64,000 nt of DNA from JAKFWI01 sp031399165 (GTDB lineage: Bacteria; Pseudomonadota; Alphaproteobacteria; Caulobacterales; Aquidulcibacteraceae), in the NCBI GenBank assembly GCA_031399165.1, contig JANNOO010000057.1:21757-85756 (forward strand), in the 5' to 3' direction. Of this stretch, positions 15,370 through 22,738 are shown piece after piece. Both the position numbers and the translations under genes were made by a program. Numbering within the stretch: position 1 is the first letter of the stretch; every line of letters begins with the position of its first letter. Under the pieces are notes generated by a model that searched no databases, was not told the origin of the DNA, and saw nothing but the letters and a program-made list of their open reading frames with translations.

Positions 15370-16350
15370 CTAAAGGGTCCTGGCGACACGGAAACCGAGG
15401 CTGCTGTACCGGCCGGAGGGTGCGCCCGCGCTGCGGTCCGCCAAGCGGAGGTATTGTGGGTTGTCGCCCCAGGAGCCGCCGCGAAGAACACGCGACGAGC
15501 ACGCGCCGGCTGTCCATGCAGAACCATCGCTTGGCGCCCCGGCATAGCTCTCGTGGTGGCAATCTTCGACCCATTCCCAGACGTTTCCGTGCATGTCGTA
15601 AAGACCGAACGCGTTCGGCGAATACGAACCGACGCCCTCGGTTTTGCGGAGTGTGTTGTTGAAATTCGCTTGGCTCGTGCTGATCGACGCACCTGTGTAA
15701 TAGGCAGTCTTCTTTCCAGCGCGCGCGGCATATTCCCATTCCGCCTCGGTCAACAGACGATAGGTATTTCCCGTTTTGCGGCTGAGCCAAGCGACATAAG
15801 TTTTCGCATCGTCCCATGAGACGCGCATGACCGGCCGATTGCCGCGTCCCCAACCATTGTCGCCGCCGCCGCTGGTCTTATCCTGCTCGGCCGTGCTGCA
15901 ATATCCGGCGCTCACGCACGCGGTCCACTCGTCCCACGTCACTTCGAATTTGCCCACCGCGAACGCGCCGATGCTCACCGAACGTTGCGGCCCCTCATCG
16001 CTCCCCCGGTTTGCCTCGCTTGAGGGCGAACCCATGGTGAAAGTCCCGCCGGGGATCGCCACCAATTCCGGGCAGTCAGCGCAGTCCTTGATCTTTTGGC
16101 CTGCCGAATAGCTAGCCGGCCCGGCCGGGGCTGCCGGCGCTGCGACCGCGGGCGCCGGCGCGGGCGACGGCATTGCGGCCGATGACGGCGTGGTGCTGTT
16201 CGCATCGCTTTGCGTAGGGCCGCCGCAACCGGCCAATACAAAGGCGATCGCCGCCGCCGCGAGGGCGCCGGCCGTCCCCAGCCGCGCCACCGGCGCCTCG
16301 TGTGGCGGGGGGTCTGGTTCGCTCTTGGACGAGATGAAAACGTCAGCCAT
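15370..16350 (-). CDS. SUMF1/FGE-fold protein with a TIR-like N-terminal remnant
   Basis: A 326-residue protein. Residues 1-10 (MADVFISSKS) resemble the start of the TIR protein at 2248-3330 (MADIFISYKK), but the rest of a TIR domain is absent. A Pro/Glu linker, a hydrophobic segment (about 24-41, ending LAGC) and an Ala/Pro-rich spacer lead into a formylglycine-generating-enzyme fold (about 91-325; PGGTFTMGSP, EVTWDEW, NTYRLLTEAEWEYAAR, GNVWEWVEDC, RVLRGGSWG). The catalytic cysteine pair expected after RGGSW is missing (GDNPQYL here), so it is probably not an active sulfatase modifier. The ATG at 16350 has a GGAG site. A GTG at 16290 would instead give a plain lipoprotein. Confidence 0.8.
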   Translation of the reverse strand: MADVFISSKSEPDPPPHEAPVARLGTAGALAAAAIAFVLAGCGGPTQSDANSTTPSSAAMPSPAPAPAVAAPAAPAGPASYSAGQKIKDCADCPELVAIPGGTFTMGSPSSEANRGSDEGPQRSVSIGAFAVGKFEVTWDEWTACVSAGYCSTAEQDKTSGGGDNGWGRGNRPVMRVSWDDAKTYVAWLSRKTGNTYRLLTEAEWEYAARAGKKTAYYTGASISTSQANFNNTLRKTEGVGSYSPNAFGLYDMHGNVWEWVEDCHHESYAGAPSDGSAWTAGACSSRVLRGGSWGDNPQYLRLADRSAGAPSGRYSSLGFRVARTL

Positions 16351-16434
16351 GACCGAGCTCCAAGGGAGAAGGCTTATCAAAGGCGGCGGCGCCCGTCACC
16401 ACGGCTTCACTTGCGCTACGCCCGCTCCTAAAAG

Positions 16435-16869
16435 CTAGAGCCGCTTGCGCATTACGATGTGCGGAAGGCCAACTTCTTCGAATTCCTCGCCGTCGCAGGC
16501 GTAGCCGCAGCGTTCGTAGAAGCCGACCGCCGGCGTGCGGGCGTGCAATTCGATTTTGGCGAACTTGTTGTGGCGCGCCCAATCCTCGGCGAAAGCGATC
16601 AGACGCGTGCCGATGCCGATGGCCTGTAGCGCGGGCGCGACGGCCATCTGGCGCAGACGCAAGAGCCCCTCGCCTTCAGGATAGAGCCCCACACAGGCGA
16701 CGACTTCATCGCCGCGCACAGCGACGAAATGCGAGCCGAGCGAATCGCGATCAATATCGGCGGCGCTGAGCTCGCGGCCGATCGGTTTGCGCAGCACCTC
16801 ATCGCGCAGGCGCTGCTGCGAAGGATAGAGCGGCGAGTTGATTTCGATTTGTCTGAGGTCGATCGTCAT
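16435..16869 (-). CDS. GNAT family N-acetyltransferase
   Basis: A 144-residue acetyltransferase with the acetyl-CoA binding pattern LRLRQMAVAPALQAIGIGTRLI (core QAIGIGT) near residue 80 and the C-terminal GFYERCGY near 119. The substrate is unknown. The start is the ATG at 16869, because the longer frame has a non-family N-terminus. It follows phoB on the same strand with a 28-bp gap. Confidence 0.85.
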   Translation of the reverse strand: MTIDLRQIEINSPLYPSQQRLRDEVLRKPIGRELSAADIDRDSLGSHFVAVRGDEVVACVGLYPEGEGLLRLRQMAVAPALQAIGIGTRLIAFAEDWARHNKFAKIELHARTPAVGFYERCGYACDGEEFEEVGLPHIVMRKRL

Positions 16870-16897
16870 GGCACGGCGGCGTGCCCTCCCCCGAACC

Positions 16898-17593
16898 TCA
16901 GCCGTCCAAGTCCAGCGAGTATCCAGCCGAGCGCACGGTGCGGATCGGGTTGCTTTCCTCGCCCTGCACAAGCGCCTTGCGCAGGCGGCCGATATGCACA
17001 TCAACGGTGCGGATTTCGACGTAGACGTCAGAACCCCAAACCGCGTCGAGCAATTGTTCGCGGCTGAACACGCGGCCGGGATGCTGGATCAGGTGATCGA
17101 GCAGCTTGAATTCAGTGGGACCGAGATGCACGTCGCGTGCTCCGCGCTTCACGCGGTGCGCAACGCGATCGACGATGATGTCGCCGAACAGCATCCTGTC
17201 TTCGGAAAGGCCGGGCCGGATGCGGCGCATGACGGCGCGCAGGCGCGCCAGCAATTCAGCCATGGCGACGGGCTTGATCACATAATCGTCCGCGCCGGTG
17301 TCGAGGCCGCGGATGCGGTCAGCTTCATCGGTGCGGGCGGTGAGCATGACGATCGGCGTGTTGCGGGTTTCCTGGCGCGCGCGCAAGCGCCGGCACACTT
17401 CGATGCCGGGGGCTTTAGGCAGCATCCAGTCGAGCAAGATAAGATCGGGCTTGCGCTCTTCGGCAAGGATCAGCGCTTCTTCGCCATCGGTGGCGAGGGC
17501 GACGGAATACCCTTCCTTTTCCAAATTATACTTAAGCGCTTCGCTTAGCGCTTCTTCGTCTTCAACCACGAGAACATGGGCTGCGGCGCTCAC
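16898..17593 (-). CDS. phoB: Phosphate regulon response regulator PhoB
   Basis: A 231-residue OmpR-type regulator. The receiver domain has VVEDEEALSEALKYNLEKEG and the phospho-acceptor D in LILLDWMLP near residue 55, with K in DYVIKPV near 106. The C-terminal winged helix has GPTEFKLLDHLIQHPGRVFS and VDVHIGRLRKAL. It activates Pho-regulon genes under phosphate starvation. Its start overlaps the phoU stop by 4 nt. The residue-by-residue match to PhoB and the operon context make this assignment firm. Confidence 0.94.
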   Translation of the reverse strand: MSAAAHVLVVEDEEALSEALKYNLEKEGYSVALATDGEEALILAEERKPDLILLDWMLPKAPGIEVCRRLRARQETRNTPIVMLTARTDEADRIRGLDTGADDYVIKPVAMAELLARLRAVMRRIRPGLSEDRMLFGDIIVDRVAHRVKRGARDVHLGPTEFKLLDHLIQHPGRVFSREQLLDAVWGSDVYVEIRTVDVHIGRLRKALVQGEESNPIRTVRSAGYSLDLDG

Positions 17594-18288
17594 GCCGGCG
17601 TCCGTTCTAAATCATCGGCCTTAGGCCGGTTGGCCGGCATTTCCTCGCCGGTGACAAGGTAGTGAACGGTTTCGGCGATGTTGGTGCAGTGATCGCCGAT
17701 GCGCTCGATGTTTTTGGCGATGAACAGAAGGTGCGCGCAGGGGCCGATCGTGCGCTGGTCTTCCATCATGTAGGTTAGCAATTCCCGGAACAGCGAATTG
17801 TAATACGCGTCGATCTCCTCGTCGCGATACCAGACGCCGATACCCAAATCCACATTGCGCTGCGTGTAAGCGTCCAGAACCTGCTTGAGGTGCGAGCCGG
17901 CGAGCCGCCCCATGCGTTCCACCGAGCGGGTGAGCTGAATCGGATCGGATTGGTTGAGCACCAGCGTACGCTTGGCGATGTTCTTGGCCAGATCGCCGAT
18001 GCGTTCCAGATCGCCGGCGATCTTCCAGGCGCTGAGCGCTTCACGCAGATCGCTGGCGACCGGCTGACGCAGCGCTACGAGCCGGGTCACGCGCCGTTCC
18101 ATGTCCCGGTGCGAGGCGTCTACCTTCGGATCGCGCACGATCACGGATTGGGCCAGCGCCGTATCACGCCGTATCACGGCCGTGATGCTGTCATTGACTA
18201 GGCTTTCGACAAGCCCGCCCATGCGCGAGACTTCCGAGTCAAGCGCATCAAGCTCACTGCCGAAAGATTTGACTATGTGTTCCGTCAT
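17590..18288 (-). CDS. phoU: Phosphate-transport regulator PhoU
   Basis: A 232-residue all-helical PhoU with the repeated metal-binding motif: ALSAWKIAGDLERIGDLAKN near residue 85 and LFIAKNIERIGDHCTNIAE near 186. It links the Pst transporter to PhoR and keeps PhoR inactive when phosphate is plentiful. It sits between pstB and phoB, with 9 bp to pstB and a 4-nt overlap with phoB. Confidence 0.94.
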   Translation of the reverse strand: MTEHIVKSFGSELDALDSEVSRMGGLVESLVNDSITAVIRRDTALAQSVIVRDPKVDASHRDMERRVTRLVALRQPVASDLREALSAWKIAGDLERIGDLAKNIAKRTLVLNQSDPIQLTRSVERMGRLAGSHLKQVLDAYTQRNVDLGIGVWYRDEEIDAYYNSLFRELLTYMMEDQRTIGPCAHLLFIAKNIERIGDHCTNIAETVHYLVTGEEMPANRPKADDLERTPA

Positions 18289-18297
18289 GAACTTATT

Positions 18298-19140
18298 CTA
18301 GCCGAACCGGCCAGTGATGTAATCCTTGGTCCGTGTGTCACGCGGATTGGTAAACATCTCTTCAGTCGCGCCTGCCTCGACCAGCGTTCCAAGGTGGAAG
18401 AAGGCGGTGCGCTGCGAGACGCGCGCGGCCTGGGCCATCGAGTGCGTGACGATGATGATGCAGAATTTCTCGCGCAACTCGTCGATCAGCTCTTCGATGC
18501 GCGCTGTGGCGATCGGATCGAGCGCCGAGCACGGCTCGTCCATCAGGATAATGTCTGGGTTTACCGCCACACATCGGGCGATGACGAGGCGTTGCTGCTG
18601 GCCGCCGGACAGGCCCGTGCCCGAAGCGTGCAAGCGGTCCTTTACCTCATCCCAGAGTCCGGCGCGGCGCAGCGATGTTTCTACGATCTGGTCCATGTCA
18701 GCGCGTGACTTGGCCAACGAATGAATACGCGGCCCGTAAGCGACGTTCTCATAAATTGATTTCGGAAATGGATTCGGCTTTTGGAACACCATGCCAACAC
18801 GAGCGCGCAGCACGACCGGATCGACCGACGCGTCGTAGATGTTCTGGCCGTCGATCGAGATTTCACCAAGCACCCGCGCGCTAGGGATGGTGTCATTCAT
18901 CCGGTTGATGCAGCGCAGAAACGTGGTCTTGCCGCAGCCCGACGGGCCGATGAAGGCGGTGACGCCGCGGTCCGGAATGTCGAGCGAGACATCGAACAAC
19001 GCCTGTTTGTCGCCATAGAAAACCTTGACGTCGCGCGCGGAGACCTTGGTTGACGCCGAACTCAGTGCGCCGGCCTCAACTACTGGCGCTGGCGCATGCA
19101 CGTGAAACGCCGCTGAGGATCTTTCTTCCATAGTCGGCAT
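18298..19140 (-). CDS. pstB: Phosphate ABC transporter ATP-binding protein PstB
   Basis: A 280-residue ATPase of the Pst phosphate importer. Walker A is GPSGCGKTTFLRCINRMND, the ABC signature is LSGGQQQR, and Walker B is DIILMDEPCSALDP. An N-terminal extension of about 35 residues precedes the domain. The ATG at 19140 is chosen; a GTG at 19191 overlapping the phoR stop would couple it to phoR and add 17 residues. The permease genes pstC and pstA, usually between phoR and pstB, are absent here. Confidence 0.92.
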   Translation of the reverse strand: MPTMEERSSAAFHVHAPAPVVEAGALSSASTKVSARDVKVFYGDKQALFDVSLDIPDRGVTAFIGPSGCGKTTFLRCINRMNDTIPSARVLGEISIDGQNIYDASVDPVVLRARVGMVFQKPNPFPKSIYENVAYGPRIHSLAKSRADMDQIVETSLRRAGLWDEVKDRLHASGTGLSGGQQQRLVIARCVAVNPDIILMDEPCSALDPIATARIEELIDELREKFCIIIVTHSMAQAARVSQRTAFFHLGTLVEAGATEEMFTNPRDTRTKDYITGRFG

Positions 19141-19190
19141 TATCCGTAGACCGCCCTCGTCGAGCCGGTGATTAGGCGGGTTATGTGACA

Positions 19191-20564
19191 CTATGATGAA
19201 CTCGCGCCTTTGCCTTGTGGGCCTCCGTGTTCGCTGAGTAGCGGCCGCTCCAGATAGACCGCGAACGCCGAGCCCCGGCCCAACTCGCTCTCGACCATGA
19301 GCCCGCCCCGATGGCGGTTAACGATGTGTTTGACGATGGCCAAGCCAAGCCCTGTGCCACTCTGCTCAGCCCCCTCGTCCCGCTCAACGCGGAAAAACCG
19401 CTCCGCCAGCCGCGGCAGATAGCGGCGTGCAATGCCAGCGCCGGAATCGCCGACCCGCAGATAGACGTACTGGCGCCCTGCAGCCGGCGGCGGCGACAGA
19501 AGGGCCACGCGGCTGGCATTGTCCCATTGACGGCCGGCCTTGGCGGCGGCCTCCTCCCGGTCGCCGCCAAAGCCGACGACAATTTCGAGTGTTCCGCCCG
19601 GCGGAGAATATTTGATCGCGTTGTCGATCAGGTTCATCGCCACCTGCGAAAGCTGCGAGCGGTCGCCAACCACGATTGCAGGCGTATCTGGGCGCTCGAA
19701 GTGAACCTGCACATCGCGCACGCTGGCTTGCGGGGCGAGCGTTTCGATCATGTCCTTCACGATCACCGCCAAATCGGCCTGATCGGCCGGCGGCACGTGT
19801 TCGTTCAACTCGATCTTTGACAAAGACAGCAGATCATCGATCAGCAGCCGCATCCGGGTGGCCTGCAAATGCATCATTTTCAGGAACCTTTCCCGCGCAG
19901 CAGGATCGTCTTTCGCGTGCCCAGAGAGCGTCTCGATAAGCAGCGTCATCGCCGCTAAGGGCGTGCGCAGTTCATGACTGGCGTTGGCCAGGAAATCCGC
20001 GCGCATACGTTCGGTGTTGATGGCGGTTGTCTGGTCCTGAAACGCCATCAGGGCGCCGTGGCGCGAACCGAACTTCACCGGCGCTACGAACACGCGGAAG
20101 TGCTCTTCCACCGGCGCGGTGACTTCGTAATCCACCGCCAATACTGCCCCATCGCGCGCGGCGGCGTCGACGGCGTCAAGCAATTCAGGACGGCGCAGCA
20201 CAGCGGATAGGCGCAGCCCGGGCGTAGCGAAACCAAGCATGCGCCGGGCGGCGGCGTTGGCGCTGGCTATGTGACCGTTGGCGCTAACCAGAAGCGTGGG
20301 GTCTGGCATGGCCTCAAGGATCGGTCCCATCTGTTCGTGGTCGGGCTGCTCGCGCGTGGCCGCCGCCGCTATTAGCGGTTCAACGCGCGCTCGCTTACGC
20401 GAAGCCGCCCAGGCCAGAACCACGACAGCCGCCGCGCAAAGCGCAAACCCGGCGGAGCCGAAGCCCGAAGCCGTGAGCCACAGGCCGAGGGCGCAGGCGA
20501 TCGCGGCCGCCGCCATCACCGTGCGGTCACGCGCGGCTCGCGCAGGGGGTAAGGGTGCGTTCAC
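19191..20564 (-). CDS. phoR: Phosphate regulon sensor kinase PhoR
   Basis: A 457-residue membrane histidine kinase. Two N-terminal hydrophobic helices (about residues 16-53) are followed by a PAS-like segment (LLVSANGHIASANAAARRML). The dimerisation domain has the phosphorylated His in FLANASHELRTPLAAMTLLI near residue 196. The ATPase part has the N box (MNLIDNAIKYSPPGG), GDSGAGIARRYLPRLAERFF and GTGLGLAIVKHI. It senses phosphate status via Pst/PhoU and phosphorylates PhoB. It heads the phoR-pstB-phoU-phoB run and is divergent from the M13 peptidase genes. I see no clear Pho box in the 134-bp gap. Confidence 0.93.
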   Translation of the reverse strand: MNAPLPPARAARDRTVMAAAAIACALGLWLTASGFGSAGFALCAAAVVVLAWAASRKRARVEPLIAAAATREQPDHEQMGPILEAMPDPTLLVSANGHIASANAAARRMLGFATPGLRLSAVLRRPELLDAVDAAARDGAVLAVDYEVTAPVEEHFRVFVAPVKFGSRHGALMAFQDQTTAINTERMRADFLANASHELRTPLAAMTLLIETLSGHAKDDPAARERFLKMMHLQATRMRLLIDDLLSLSKIELNEHVPPADQADLAVIVKDMIETLAPQASVRDVQVHFERPDTPAIVVGDRSQLSQVAMNLIDNAIKYSPPGGTLEIVVGFGGDREEAAAKAGRQWDNASRVALLSPPPAAGRQYVYLRVGDSGAGIARRYLPRLAERFFRVERDEGAEQSGTGLGLAIVKHIVNRHRGGLMVESELGRGSAFAVYLERPLLSEHGGPQGKGASSS

Positions 20565-20698
20565 CTCCTTCCCCTAGCCGCGTTGCCCCCCCGCGCATAC
20601 CCGCGCGGCCCTACTGGCTCTGAGTTCCCTACGCTGAGCCGCCTTTTATGCCGGTTTCGGCTCGGCTAGAACGATCCCTCGCTTGAGAAAGGACGCCG

Positions 20699-22738
20699 AT
20701 GAACCCCCGTCATCTGATCTGCCTAGCCGCGCTCGGCGCGCTTGCCGCCTGCGGCCCCTCCCAGACCAGTTCGGCCTCGTCCGACAAGCCGGTAATCCCG
20801 CCTTGGGGTTTTGACCTGGAAGGCCGCGATACGGCGGTCAAGCCGGGCGACGATTTCTTCAGATACGCCGGCGGCGCCTGGATGCAGAAAAACCAGATTC
20901 CGGACGATCGCACACGTTGGGGCGTGTTCGACAAGCTGCGCGCCGAAGCCGAAGAGGACGTGCGCGTCATCGCCGAAGAGGCAGCCAAGCAGAACATGGC
21001 GCCCGGAACGAATGAGCAGAAGATCGGCGATTACTTCAACGCGTTCATGGACGTGGACGGGATCGAGAAGCAGGGCCTGGCGCCCGCCAAGCCGGGCCTC
21101 GACAAGATCGCCGCCGCCAAGACCCATGAGGACATTGCTGCGATCATCCACGCGCCGGACATGACCGTCGATGGGCCGGTCGCGCTCTACATCAGCCTCG
21201 ACGAGAAAAATCCCGACCGCTACGTCGTCAATCTCACGCAATCAGGCCTAAGCCTTCCTGATCGCGAGTATTATTTGAACAAGCAATACGCCGAGATCGT
21301 GGGCCAATTCCGCGATCACGTCGAACGCATGCTGACGCTGACTGGCGATACGAACGCCAAGGCCAATGCGCGTACGCTCGTGGCGCTTGAAACGGCGATT
21401 GCGCAAAAGCATTGGGAAGTCGCCAAGCGCCGTGATCGCGACCTCACCTATAATCTCTTAAGCGTCGATGATCTGAAAAAACGTGCGCCTGCCTATCCGT
21501 GGGACGCGGCTATGGCGTCTGGCAAACTGTCGGCGCAGAAAGAAATCAATGTCAACGAACTGACGGCGATGCCTGCGCTAGCCAATTTGTTCAAAACCAC
21601 GCCCGTCGTTACCTGGCGGACATATCTGACGTATCACTACCTTAATTCGAACGCGTCGGTTTTGCCCAAGGCGTTCGACGACGAAAGTTTTGCCTTCTAC
21701 GGCAAAACGCTGAACGGTCAGCCCGTGCAGCGAGACCGCTGGAAGCGCGCGGTGACAGCGCTGAACGGCGCGCTCGGCGAAGCGGTCGGCCCGGCATATG
21801 TGGAAAAGCATTTCCCGCCGGAAGCCAAAGCGAAGATGGACGAGCTGGTTGAAAATCTGCGCAAGGGCTACGAGAAAAATATCAAGGCGCTCACATGGAT
21901 GAGCGAGGATACAAAAACGGTTGCGCTGGAAAAGCTCGCCGCGTTCCGCCCGAAGATCGGCTATCCATCGAAATGGCGATCCTATCAGGGCCTCGAGGTA
22001 AAGCCTGGCCAAGCCTTCGCCAATCGCGAGCGCAGCACCGCGTTCGAGTGGCAATATGAGATCGACAAGCTCGGTAAGCCGTCAGACCGCGAAATCTGGC
22101 ACATGACGCCGCAGACGGTGAACGCCTATTACAATTCCACGTTCAACGAGATCGTATTCCCCGCGGCAATCCTGCAGTCGCCGTTTTTCGATCTTAACGC
22201 TGACCCGGCCGTGAACTACGGCGCCATCGGCGGCGTTATTGGCCACGAGATGGGACACGGCTTCGACGATCAGGGCGCTAAATCGGACGCCAAGGGCGTG
22301 CTGCGCAATTGGTGGAAGAAGGAAGACGAGACCGCGTTCAAAACTCTGGCCGCAGGCCTCGCCGGCCAATATGCGCTGTTTGAGCCTTTGCCCGGGCTCA
22401 AGATCAACGGCCAACTGACGCTTGGCGAAAACATCGGCGATCTGGGCGGTTTGACCGTTGCGCGAGAGGGCTATCTTATCTCGCTGGGCGGCAAGTCAGC
22501 GCCGGTGCTCGATGGCGTCACCGGTGATCAGCGCTTCTTCTTCGGCTGGGCGCAGGTGTGGCGTTCGCTTATCCGCGACGCGGCGCTGCGCAACCAGATA
22601 TTGTCCCAACCGCACAGCCCAGCCGAATATCGCGTCAACGGCGTCGTGCGGAATATGGACGCCTGGTACGACGCGTTTGGCGTGAAGGAAGGCGACAAAC
22701 TTTATCTGCCGCCGGAAAAACGGGTGAAAATCTGGTGA
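20699..22738 (+). CDS. M13 family zinc metallopeptidase, first of a pair
   Basis: A 679-residue neprilysin-like (M13) peptidase with a lipoprotein signal (ALGALAACG, lipobox cysteine near residue 19), so it acts in the periplasm or on the outer membrane. The zinc site HEMGHGFDD is near residue 516, and the third ligand lies in ENIGDLGG near 578. NAYYNS and the C-terminal YRVNGVVRN match family substrate-binding motifs. It has a clear AAAGGA ribosome site. The next gene is a paralogue that starts on its stop codon. The peptide substrate is unknown. Confidence 0.93.
   Translation: MNPRHLICLAALGALAACGPSQTSSASSDKPVIPPWGFDLEGRDTAVKPGDDFFRYAGGAWMQKNQIPDDRTRWGVFDKLRAEAEEDVRVIAEEAAKQNMAPGTNEQKIGDYFNAFMDVDGIEKQGLAPAKPGLDKIAAAKTHEDIAAIIHAPDMTVDGPVALYISLDEKNPDRYVVNLTQSGLSLPDREYYLNKQYAEIVGQFRDHVERMLTLTGDTNAKANARTLVALETAIAQKHWEVAKRRDRDLTYNLLSVDDLKKRAPAYPWDAAMASGKLSAQKEINVNELTAMPALANLFKTTPVVTWRTYLTYHYLNSNASVLPKAFDDESFAFYGKTLNGQPVQRDRWKRAVTALNGALGEAVGPAYVEKHFPPEAKAKMDELVENLRKGYEKNIKALTWMSEDTKTVALEKLAAFRPKIGYPSKWRSYQGLEVKPGQAFANRERSTAFEWQYEIDKLGKPSDREIWHMTPQTVNAYYNSTFNEIVFPAAILQSPFFDLNADPAVNYGAIGGVIGHEMGHGFDDQGAKSDAKGVLRNWWKKEDETAFKTLAAGLAGQYALFEPLPGLKINGQLTLGENIGDLGGLTVAREGYLISLGGKSAPVLDGVTGDQRFFFGWAQVWRSLIRDAALRNQILSQPHSPAEYRVNGVVRNMDAWYDAFGVKEGDKLYLPPEKRVKIW

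Noticed and set aside
16290..16350. SUMF1 protein as a plain lipoprotein from the GTG at 16290
   Set aside because: Kept only as an alternative, because the ATG at 16350 has a GGAG ribosome site and a TIR-like start shared with another gene.
20565..20698. Pho box between phoR and the M13 genes
   Set aside because: I looked for CTGTCAT-like direct repeats and found no convincing copy.
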